Positions 1 through 9,265 of a stretch of DNA of 64,000 nucleotides are shown piece after piece. The DNA is from Coniochaeta sp. PMI_546. Lineage: Eukaryota > Ascomycota > Sordariomycetes > Coniochaetales > Coniochaetaceae. Under the pieces are notes generated by a model that saw nothing but the letters and a program-made list of their open reading frames with translations, searched no databases and was not told where the DNA came from. Location: positions 372,001 through 436,000 of the forward strand of contig MU271146.1 of assembly GCA_021432605.1 (NCBI GenBank), in the 5' to 3' direction. The first letter of the stretch is position 1. Every line of letters begins with the position of its first letter. Made by a program: the position numbers and the translations under genes.

Positions 1-1920
1 ATGATGGGCGACTTGGGGTCCGTCATGAGCGGATGGTACACCGTCGGTACAATCTTCTTACTCCGGTCAGGAAGCACACCCATGAGCTGCTCGAAAGGCT
101 TGAACGGCTGGCCAAGTTTGAAGTTGAGGTTCGCTTTCAGCCCCTTCTTGATATCTGAGATCATGGGGGAGTAGTGATAGCGATAGAACCATGGCCAGGA
201 TGCAATGCCGCGGTAATAGTAATAGAGGACCCACTGGAGGCCCTCGACGTAGTTCTCCGTCAGGTGTCGGAGCTCCTCTTCGTAGTTCTCCTTATTCCAG
301 TCCTCAAACTTGGTGAAGTAGTACTGGTCTTTCCACTCCTGAAACTTTTCCTTGTACTTCGCTTCCAGCTTCTCCTGGGCGTCGGCGGCTGTCAGGTCAA
401 GTACCTCGGCTTTGTCATACTTCTTGATGATGCGGAGGATGGCTGTGCGTGACTCTTCGTCTTCGTCCTCTTCCTCTCCAGCCGGCTTCTCCGGGAAGGA
501 CAAGATAAGGTGGCGATGTCCTTCATCGTCCTCTTTCGTCGCCCATTGAATATGGGCCGTCTCGGCGAGGTCCTGGACGAACTTTCGGTCTTCGGCCTTG
601 AGCTCAGTGCCAAGGTCGAGAGAGCGGGATTCTCTGTTACTGAGAAACTTCTTGATCTTGGTCTTCCAGAGAGCCTTTTGCGCCGAGGTGACGATGATAT
701 GACCTTTCCCTCTCACGCGAGCCTGCTGCGACTCATCGTGCTCTAGCTGTTTCTTCCCACGCAGCCAACCTGCGTCTTCGTTCTCGTGTTCGAAGAATCG
801 GTACTCCTCTTTCGAGAGTTCGTCCAATAATATGCCGAGTCTGTCGAGGTTGACCTTACCACCCTCGTTGATATAACCACCGCATTTGGGCAGAACCAGC
901 TTGTATATCCTAAACATGGTTGCGAGCGCTCCCTCGTTGATGTGAAGATGTGGAAGATTTGGCAGGAAATCGTTGCCTACGAAGAACGCCATGAGGATAA
1001 AGTCGTCAATAACTCTCTCCATATCGAAGGCGAAGTCCATCACCCCGGGAGCTTTGAGGTCCTGAAACTCGAGCTCAAGATACTCGCGTACTATGCACAG
1101 GTGCATCAAGTAGAAGTTCTGGTGCTCGAGCTCCTTCGACTTGGCTTTCGCCTGTCGTCCGAAGGTGACCTCTTCTCTGAGAAGACAGAAGTGAGGGTCG
1201 TGACTAAGCAGTCCAAGCATGATCAAGTCGGCGTCGAGGCCGTAGAGACAATGGCGGACATTGGGGCTATAGTCGGGTTGCGCACGAGCGTTACGGATGT
1301 ACTCCATGATCTTGTGCTCACCCTCGCCGGGCACTTCGTGGCCGGATAGGACAATCTCGGGTTGCTGCCATTCCGCATCCTCCGAGACCTTCTTGTTGAT
1401 GAAATACTTCAGCTGAGTGGTCAGTTTTGCCATGAACTGGGTGCCTGGCGTGATGCAATTGCTGTCGAAAGGCTCCTCCTTGGGCATCTCTTGGCCCTGT
1501 GCAATGGCCTTCTCGATGGCCTTCTCGTTGTCCAGGGCCGTGCGGAAACGGCGCGCGCGCTGTTGATTCATTTTGGCCCGAGGAGCGACACCATCGATAG
1601 CCATGAAGAAAAGCTTCTTTGGCTTGATCTTGCCGAAGAGATGCTCGATATAATTGAATATCGCGATGAACATTTCCTCTTCGGTCATGCGGAACTGGGT
1701 GTCGGACGTGTCTTTGTGTGTGCAGTTATGGATAATACCATTCATGTCTAGGTAGAGACAGTCGAATTCGGGGATGCGGTTCTCGGCAATGAGCTGCGAG
1801 ATGGCTGGATACCGCTCTGAGAGCCATCTGAAGAATTTGGGAACACTTGGGTGAGGGTTAGCTGATGCAACAATAACAGGCTGCTGCTGCGCAACGGCAG
1901 GTATCGACTGCTCACCCCAT
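1..1920 (-). CDS. XRN1: 5'-3' exoribonuclease XRN1/Exo2/Kem1 (N-terminal part, runs off the left edge)
   Basis: Cytoplasmic exonuclease that degrades decapped 5'-monophosphate mRNA. Exon 1 carries only 5 coding bases (1916-1920, ATGGG). A 70-nt intron (1846-1915, GTGAGC donor, GCTAAC branch, AAG acceptor) follows, and exon 2 runs from 1845 out of the window. About 616 residues are visible, starting MG-VPKFFRWLSERYPAIS. Metal-site motifs are present: LYLDMNGIIHN early, then YGLDADLIMLGLL and GNDFLPNLPHL. The left edge falls in the segment reading YHPLMTDPKSPII. The VPKFFRW-SER start separates XRN1 (Exo2 of fission yeast) from nuclear RAT1, which has VPAFFRWLS-KYP. The gene is divergent from the hat-2 gene. 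The rest, roughly half of a normal XRN1, lies outside the window. Family assignment is secure. Confidence 0.95.
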
Positions 1921-2809
1921 GTTTGCTTCGTGTGGGCTGCGCGTCTACTCCGACGAGGCCTGGCGTGTTCGGGGTACCGGTGGAGGAATAGATGGGGGAG
2001 ATATGAGATCCAGCCGTATGCTCATGTGATGTCGCGTTGAAGTGCGTGTTTCGAGAGGAGGCGGAGTCGACTTTTATACACAGCGACACAACGGAGGCTG
2101 GCGTCAAACAAGTGACGGAGCAGGAGACGAGGTACGAAGCTTTGAAAGCTGTAACAAGATGAGAATGCTGCTACGAGGTCGTCCGGTGATATAAGTCGTT
2201 AGTTAAAACAGACTCAGATAGGTATACAGGATGCCTGAACAAAGAAAACCTAAGACGAAAGAGAGATAGGTATGATGCAGTGTAGCGACGAAGTAGTCCG
2301 GTTGACCAAGATGCGCGGGACCTGAAGAAATGGAGTTGTCACGGCCGGGAACAGCTGAGAGAACGACCCCACACCGATCCGGCGAACGAGTCACTTTTCC
2401 GGTCCCGCCACACAGCTCTCACAGACTCACACATCCATGATTCCACTGTTCCACTGTTCAACTTGCGGCTCCATCGACCCCCTGTCATGACCATGGCCTA
2501 GCGCTAAAATCCCCCACTAGAGTCTAGCACAACCGCCAGACGGGGGCACTGAACACCACAAGTTCTGCCGGGCCCGACCGCCCTCTTAACGCGCCTTCCC
2601 GTCGCGTCGCCTATTGAACTTGGACACTTTCTGGTTCCTCGAGAGGGCCAGCATACTGGAATTACGTGACCCAACTTTTGATCTTGACCTGGTCAAATCA
2701 ATAAACGCCACTCTCTTCAACACACCTCCAGTCCATAGAGATAGAGGCATTTGGTCTTCCTTAAGTAACTTGCACAAACCGCTTGGATTCGGTTCCATTG
2801 CTCTTAAAC
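1921..2809. promoter_or_regulatory. Divergent promoter region between XRN1 and hat-2
   Basis: This 0.9 kb lies between two start codons facing away from each other, so it should hold both promoters and 5' UTRs. I see no convincing ORF, tRNA or repeat. Short open frames here lack codon bias and conservation. No clear TATA box was picked out. Confidence 0.6.
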
Positions 2810-4470
2810 ATGGCGCCAGCAGCGGATGTCGTTGATGACAATGACGGTATGCCTCAATCTTAAGAGCACTGAAAGTTAGATGAGATGATCCGGGCAAAAG
2901 CTGACATCCATCATAGTTGAGATGCAAGAGGAAGATGACGACCAGGACCAGAAGCTGATCAATGAAGGCAGGTGCTCAAACATTGTCTTGTCACACACGC
3001 AAAACTGACTGGTGACCAGAGTACAAGACATGGAAGAAGAATAGTCCTTTTCTCTACGACATGATACTCAGGTAAATAGAAGCTGTGAATGTCCCGTCAC
3101 CCTCACTGTGGCTAAGAGATGATCACTAGTACTGCGTTGGAATGGCCAACTTTGACCACGCAGTGGTTTCCAGATATCAAGGATCCAAAAGACAAGAACT
3201 ACTCTGTTCACCGGTTGCTGATCGGAACGCATACCTCTGAGGGAAAGCCAAACTACCTCCAGATTGCTGAGGTCGAGATCCCCAAGGCAGTGACGCCGAA
3301 TCCCCACGACTACGATGAGGACCGTGGCGAGATTGGAGGCTATGGAAGCAAGACTTCATCCGGAGAAGCCCCAGCCATCCGTTTCAACATCACCCAGAAG
3401 ATCGACCACCCTGGTGAGGTGAACAAAGCCCGGTACCAACCACAGAATCCCGACATTATCGCTACTCTCGCCATAGACGGCAGGGTCTTGATTTTCGACC
3501 GGACAAAGCACAGCCTCACCCCAACCGGCACCCCAGCGCCACAGGTCGAACTGATCGGCCACAAGGAGGAGGGCTTCGGTCTGAACTGGAGTCCTCATGA
3601 CGAAGGCTGCCTAGCGTCTGGCAGTGAGGATAGCACGGTTTGCCTTTGGTATGCCTGCTATGGAATGCCGCATTTTCGTGATTGGTCTAACTAGTGATGC
3701 AGGGATCTCAAGACGCTCCAAGGACCCGGCAGGACTCTGAAACCCTACAGACAGTACAGGCACCACGCGCATATTGTGAATGACGTGCAGTACCACCCGT
3801 TTGTCAAACACTTCGTCGGCACCGTGTCAGACGACTTGACGCTCCAGATTCTCGACCTTCGGTCGCCCGACTTGACCCGGTCCGCCCTGACCGCAAAGAA
3901 CGGGCACACTGATGCGATTAACGCTCTATCATTCAACCCGCGTGCCGAATTCATAATAGCCACAGCATCTGCGGACAAGACCGTCGGCATCTGGGACATT
4001 CGGAACGTCAAGGAGAAGGTTCACACCCTGGTGGGCCACAACGATGCGGTCACATCGCTGGCCTGGAACCCTAAGGAGCCTTCCATTCTCGGAAGCGGCG
4101 GCTACGATAGGCGGGTGATGTTCTGGGACCTGAGTAAAGTTGGAGAGGAGCAGATGCCGGACGATGCTGAGGATGGACCTCCAGAACTGTGAGTGACGAT
4201 TCTGCGCTGCCAGTGATTTTTCTCTCAGTGTAATTACTAACACATGCCACTAGGCTCTTCATGCACGGAGGACACACCAATCACTTGGCCGATTTCAGCT
4301 GGAACCTCAACGATCCATGGCTTCTCTGCAGCGCGGCCGAAGACAACTTACTCCAGATCTGGAAAGTGGCCAAGTCGATTGTGGGAGCAGATGAGAGCGC
4401 CATAGACCTCGCAGAGATGGGCGGTCAAGGCGGCGGGCGATCAGGCGACGATGACGAAGGACGGGAGTAG
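2810..4470 (+). CDS. hat-2: WD40 histone-binding protein, Hat2/RbAp48 (RBBP4/7) family
   Basis: Histone H4 chaperone subunit of the type B histone acetyltransferase. RbAp48 proteins of this class can also serve in CAF-1 and Polycomb-type complexes. Six exons: 2810-2846, 2917-2967, 3020-3071, 3130-3648, 3703-4188, 4254-4470, giving 453 aa. The N-terminal helix reads INEEYKTWKKNSPFLYD then LEWPTLTTQW, which is diagnostic. Several WD blades follow, including HTDAINALSFNP and GHNDAVTSLAWNP, with acidic insert EDGPPEL before the last blade. The tail is acidic (GDDDEGRE). Intron 2 must use a GC donor (2968) to keep frame and restore the conserved INEEYKTW; the nearby GT donor leads to an early stop. 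Hat2 rather than the Cac3/Msi1 paralogue is inferred from closeness to RbAp48. Confidence 0.95.
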
Positions 4471-4882
4471 GAGTCTGACTGCTGCAGGTACGGAAGGGGG
4501 TTTGCCGTGATAGGGTCGAATCAACAGCAGGTAGTACTATGGTCTACACTCGGTCCATACTCGGACGTCACGCAGGGCGAACAGGAATCATAGCTTCACG
4601 TCTTCGTTGCTTTTCCTCACCGGCGACACAGGGCCACGCATGGAGTAATGGGTTTTACAGTAACGTCGTTACCTTAGGAAGGAGCCAGATTTTAAAAGTT
4701 TGGAAGTGCTCGTCAATCTTTTGAAGATGCGATTCAAAACAGTTCCGAGGTGACGAAGACGGTACAGATAGATGGTGACGAGCAGGTGCCAAAACAGTGC
4801 CAGTGACCTTTGGATACCTGCTGCAGTGAAGTTTTCAAGGTAATCATTCGAGTGTTCTGTCTCACGAGTGTGAATCAACGTC

Positions 4883-4919
4883 CTATTGTCCGTCTATTGT
4901 GCTATTGTAGACCTATTGT
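4883..4919 (+). repeat. Four copies of CTATTGT (ACAATAG on the other strand)
   Basis: The heptamer starts at 4883, 4894, 4902 and 4913, so spacings are 11, 8 and 11 bp. The reverse-strand form ACAATAG matches the general HMG-box (SOX/MATA_HMG) core AACAAT. It could be a regulatory cluster or a small degenerate microsatellite. Confidence 0.7.
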
Positions 4920-4932
4920 TGTGCCTCCATAG

Positions 4933-4977
4933 AGGTTGCTCACGGCTAGGTTGCTCACGGCTAGGTTGCCCACGGTA
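4933..4977 (+). repeat. Three tandem copies of a 15-bp unit (AGGTTGCTCACGGCT)
   Basis: Copies at 4933-4947 and 4948-4962 are identical. The third (4963-4977) differs at two positions. They lie about 140 bp upstream of the F-box-like start codon, immediately after the CTATTGT cluster. Confidence 0.85.
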
Positions 4978-5113
4978 ACCTTCCTCAACCACTTTCTTCT
5001 TCCGGTCTTTATTTTGAACTGGCACGATATACCACACTCTTTCTTGGTTTCCCTTCCTTCCTTCTTCAACCCTTTTCATCACTGCGATTTACACTCAAGG
5101 TACAGACGCCACA

Positions 5114-7690
5114 ATGTCGTTTCCGTTTCCCGCACCGTCCACACCCTCGCCGGAGCCCGCCCGTCAACAGCGACAGTCGCCGTTCCAAAGACTTAACGGA
5201 CAGTCCATCGGCGAGTTGCAGGCTGAGACGAGCAACGAGATCCCCCACGACTACAATACCGCTGCCGCTCAGCAGCGACTGCAAGCCCTCGAAGCTGCTC
5301 GCACCACGGCAACCAGCAGCGACATCAACCGCGATGGCATGTCGCTCGGCGTTCCGGCTTCGGACCAATACCCTACCCGGCTCCTTCCCACCCCTAGCAA
5401 GAGGAAGAGATATTCCATCGACGACGTGACCTTTCAGCTCGGCAAGGTCCGCGTGAACAAGTCCGGCCAAGCCAACATCAACGTCATTCCACCCGACGAA
5501 GACAAGGCCGACTGCTTCAATGCCTACCGACGAGCCAGCGACTGGGACAAGCACGTCGACAGCGACGTCCAGAGCTTACCGGGGGATCTCCAAGATTCCC
5601 TCCGCGAGGCACTCACCACCCGTACCGCCTCCCAGCGCAAGGCTTCCGACCGAATCATACGCAAGCTCTCAGCCACCCACGGAGACTCAAACCCGTCCAA
5701 CAAGTCCTTCGACCTGATCCACTCCATCAGCTCCTCCATCGAAATTCTCGTCCTGGTCGGCAAGTACCTCCGCCCCCGCGACATCCTCAACCTCTACAGC
5801 ATAAGCCGCACCTTCCACGCCACCCTCAACACCCACATGCGCAGCAGCGTCCTCGTCTGGGCGCAGCACAACTGCCGCCTAGCCGCAGACATCTTCCCCT
5901 ACCAATTCTACGTCGGCGGCACCGTCCCAGACCCGATGGGCCGTCCGCGCGACCCAGCCTACCACGACATCTACGCCCGTCTAACCGCCACACCCCACCT
6001 CCCCTCACATCTCGCCCTGCCCTCCTCAACCTCCTCCTCCTCCTCCTCCTCCTCCTCTTCCCTCCCTTCCGACCACCCCCTCTCGCAAACCCGACACATC
6101 CCCTCCCTCCGCTGGCTCCAGCTAGTCCACGCCCGCTCCGTCCGCGTCCGCGACATCCTCACCTCCCTCGCGCGCCAAGGCCACCGCCTCCCACCACACA
6201 CCGACACCACCCTCCTCAAGCTCTGGCTGATATCCGACCTCCCCACAAACCAAGACCGCTGCACCGTCATCCGCACCACCCCCTACTTCACCAAGCTCGA
6301 CCTCTACCGCTCCGCCGTCCTCCTCGTCAAGCTCCTCATGCGCCTCAACGACCCCCTCTACGGGCCCGACCACGGCCTCCTGATGGAGCTCATGCTGGGC
6401 CAGCGCGGCCTGACCCCGCTCTGGAGGCTGCTGAGGGGCAAAGGGTACACGACCCTGCGCGAGGTGGTCCAGGCCAAGCTCAGGTATGACGTCCGGCCCA
6501 CCGTGGCCGAGCGCGAGGCCGGGCTGCCGGTGCTGGGCGTCCCGGTCGATGAGATGGGGGCGGGACATCTGGAGGGGTGGGGGAGGGGGACGGAACACCT
6601 CCTCCGCCTGGACGAGCTTATTGCGAGGGAGTGTGCGAGGAGGGGGATTGAGGCGTACGATAATATTGAGAGTATGGCTGTCTACGGACATGTTGATATT
6701 GCGCGGGCGGTGGACCTGGCGCCGGAGCTGGAGGAGTTGTATATGAGTGACGAGGAGCTGCCGGCGGAACTGCCCCGGGAGGAGGTCGGGAGGAGGGATG
6801 TGTTGGTGCATGGGGGTGGGGGCAATGTGCCGTTCCGGGAGGGGGAGTGGACGCCTAAGCTTGTGAGGAAGGCGAGGTGGGAGGGTCTGAGTGAGGAGGT
6901 GAGGAGGGCTGTTGAGGAGGATGATCGGGATGAGAGGCTGAGGAGTCTGGTTTGGGAGGAGGACTCGAGGCTGTTGTCTTCTGAGGAGGTTTCGGAGGAG
7001 TCGGATGGGAGCGGTGAGATTGGCGCGGAGGTAGATGTGAGGGATCATGGGGAGATGAAGGGGAAACAGGTCGAGCGGATGGGTGGAGATGCGAAGCAGG
7101 GAGTCTTCGATGACGACTCGGTCTTGGGAGGAGACAGCGATGACGACGGCAGCGATGTCATATCCGATGAGGAGAGTGATGACGGCGTTCGTACCAGGGT
7201 ATGCTCCTCGAACATGCCGGAACTCCAAAGTCGTGTCTGCTCGTCGATCAACTCCCTTCCAGTCATGACGCCACCACCCTTCGAAGGCAGTCCTGCTCTC
7301 GTTGGCATCCAGAACAGCCAAGGCATGATGGATATAGACGATATGGAGCTCGAAGATGAGGACATGGACTCGACCGTCCTTGCCAGTTCTCTCACCGCCA
7401 CACCGCTCAAGTTTGCCGCCTCCCAGCAGCCGGACGGCAGCGACGAGGAGTCGTCCAGTGAGGAAGACAGCGAGGATGAGCTGGACGACGAGGAACGTCA
7501 GCGGATGGCTGACGAGCTGGACCAGGAGTTGCTGGCCCAGGCGGATGATTACTACTCGGAGGATGAGCTAGAGTACGACTGGGATGCCTGGAGGGAGCAA
7601 GCTGCCTTGACCATCAAGGCACGCGGCGATGGAGACGAAGAGGATGATGGCGATGAGGAGGAGATGAGGGAATACCATCGGCTGTACTGA
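5114..7690 (+). CDS. Large F-box-like protein with acidic C-terminus (unrecognised fungal family)
   Basis: Single exon of 858 aa, with its ATG in the context CACAATGTC. Residues about 198-245 read like an F-box: a LIHSISSSIEILVLVGKYL helix, then LRPRDILNLYSISRTFHATL. This would place it as a possible substrate adaptor of an SCF ubiquitin ligase, which is inference. A serine run near residues 304-316 is encoded by a TCC repeat (6024-6062). The middle (about 320-560) is a helical conserved-looking region. The C-terminal 250 residues are strongly acidic with D/E runs and likely disordered. Base composition flips from C-rich to G-rich on the coding strand near 6360. No other domain was recognised. 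Confidence 0.85.
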   Translation: MSFPFPAPSTPSPEPARQQRQSPFQRLNGQSIGELQAETSNEIPHDYNTAAAQQRLQALEAARTTATSSDINRDGMSLGVPASDQYPTRLLPTPSKRKRYSIDDVTFQLGKVRVNKSGQANINVIPPDEDKADCFNAYRRASDWDKHVDSDVQSLPGDLQDSLREALTTRTASQRKASDRIIRKLSATHGDSNPSNKSFDLIHSISSSIEILVLVGKYLRPRDILNLYSISRTFHATLNTHMRSSVLVWAQHNCRLAADIFPYQFYVGGTVPDPMGRPRDPAYHDIYARLTATPHLPSHLALPSSTSSSSSSSSSSLPSDHPLSQTRHIPSLRWLQLVHARSVRVRDILTSLARQGHRLPPHTDTTLLKLWLISDLPTNQDRCTVIRTTPYFTKLDLYRSAVLLVKLLMRLNDPLYGPDHGLLMELMLGQRGLTPLWRLLRGKGYTTLREVVQAKLRYDVRPTVAEREAGLPVLGVPVDEMGAGHLEGWGRGTEHLLRLDELIARECARRGIEAYDNIESMAVYGHVDIARAVDLAPELEELYMSDEELPAELPREEVGRRDVLVHGGGGNVPFREGEWTPKLVRKARWEGLSEEVRRAVEEDDRDERLRSLVWEEDSRLLSSEEVSEESDGSGEIGAEVDVRDHGEMKGKQVERMGGDAKQGVFDDDSVLGGDSDDDGSDVISDEESDDGVRTRVCSSNMPELQSRVCSSINSLPVMTPPPFEGSPALVGIQNSQGMMDIDDMELEDEDMDSTVLASSLTATPLKFAASQQPDGSDEESSSEEDSEDELDDEERQRMADELDQELLAQADDYYSEDELEYDWDAWREQAALTIKARGDGDEEDDGDEEEMREYHRLY

Positions 7691-9265
7691 GATGGCACCT
7701 CTGGTTAGTCTCAGTCCTTGGTTGACTTTGAGGGCTACACTGACCTTAGCAAGTCTGCCTCGAAAGTGTTATAGGTGCATAAAAGGGTGGGAAAAGGTCG
7801 ATCATGGAGCTGCAAGGCTGTGTATGCCAGCTCAAGGCTGAAAGGAAGGACAGATAGAAGGTATCAAGGTAGTCAAGCAGTATTCACTTGAGTAAAACAA
7901 GCATCGATCGTCTCTATACCTTTTTATGCCGGACAACCGAGTTGCATGCCTTACATTGTTCCTGTCTGGCCGAGTTTACATGTTAGACTGTCCTGTACAT
8001 CATGAACTCGCTCAACACAATCTGAGATACGGAGAAGACATTTATAAAGCAGAACAAGTAGTATTAAACAGCTGCCACACAATTGCAGAGGATGGGCTTG
8101 GAGTGTGGTCGAGGTTCAATCCCCAGCAGGCTCAGGCATCCCGGAGAAACTGCACCACGCTCGCATCTATATGGGGTTGTCCCTCCCGCCCTACCACACA
8201 TCGCATGGAAGAGACAAGGCTGCTATCGGGGATGGTGTCCTAAAACAGCTTTTGTGATGATTTTGTAGGAAAGCACAATGTGAGACAAAAAAGGGAACGG
8301 GAAACCAAACGAAATGCGCAATGATTAAAAAGACAACAAATCCTCCGTTCCAGGTTCCAACCAACACCATCGCCCCTGCCGCCTACTCCCCGCCGACCAG
8401 CCAACGACTTTTTTAGCCCGATGAAAGAATGAAAACAGATGGAAACCAGCTAGGAAAAGGGGGGGGAGAAACAATCTCGGTCCGTGGGGAAATGAAGAAA
8501 CTAGATGAGTGAAGAGTCGGGTGTATAAACGACAGTCCACTTAGGGAGGAGAGAAGAAGATGAGAAGAAAGAAAAAAAAAAAATGAAATATCAAAACGAC
8601 AACTTTCAAAACTCAAATCGAACAGCAGGTTGTGGGAACATGTCCTCCAACATGGCGGCCGACTGGATATAAACCGTTGCACCTCCTTTCGCTATGCACG
8701 CGACTCCATACCGTCCAGCCATTGTCCGACAAATTTGATACAGCCTTCCAAGTGCAACCCATTTAAAGCAGTCGAGAAGCCACCGTACAGATAGCTGGTG
8801 AAAAGAACCGGTCTGGCGAGCAGTCGAGGTGCTGTAGCCGATAACAGTCATGGGCGATGAAACAAGACCATCGGTTTGCCTCACCTACCATGGCCGTTAT
8901 TCGAACACAGTCTGTATCTTTCCTCCAAGTGAAGATACAATGCTTGGTCGAAAAACTCCTCGCTGACGGTGTCTGTAACAATGAGGTGTTCTTTTGTCTT
9001 TCCAGCCTTGCAATTTTAAGCCCCTCCCCTTGTGCTCCCTCCGTAACCCCCTTCCGTCTGTCGCTCCCATGCCGTGAATTCCGTCCAGATATCGTGTCGC
9101 ACCTGGGTGTAACAGTAAAGAAAAGTCGTTGCCAATGCTCAGATGCTCTCTCTATGTGCTCATGCGCAGAACATCGCGCAAAATGAAAGAGAACTGATGG
9201 ACACATCGCACTAAACGCAAAGACATGCGATCTAATAGACGGCAGAGAGGTCCTAAGTCAGCTCT
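7691..9265. other. Intergenic region, no gene seen
   Basis: 1.6 kb between the 3' ends of two convergent genes, presumably mostly 3' UTRs and spacer. Contains an A-run near 8571-8582 and a lone tRNA-like B-box string (8107-8116) without the rest of a tRNA. Open frames here are short and lack bias or family resemblance. Confidence 0.6.

Larger units (their letters stand above)
4471..5113. promoter_or_regulatory. Intergenic region with two short repeat clusters ahead of the F-box-like gene
   Basis: Holds the hat-2 3' region and the promoter or 5' UTR of the F-box-like gene. Two repeat clusters sit 110-230 bp before its start codon and are listed separately. A pyrimidine-rich stretch (about 4985-5090) lies just upstream of the ATG, as often seen in fungal leaders. 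Confidence 0.6.

Noticed and set aside
6122-7321. 399-codon minus-strand open frame opposite the F-box-like gene
   Set aside because: It is a mirror of the extreme third-position bias of the real plus-strand gene; the translation is low-complexity Pro/Leu/Arg-rich with no domain.
8107-8116. GGTTCAATCC string like a tRNA B-box
   Set aside because: No matching T-stem, acceptor stem or A-box around it, so no tRNA call.
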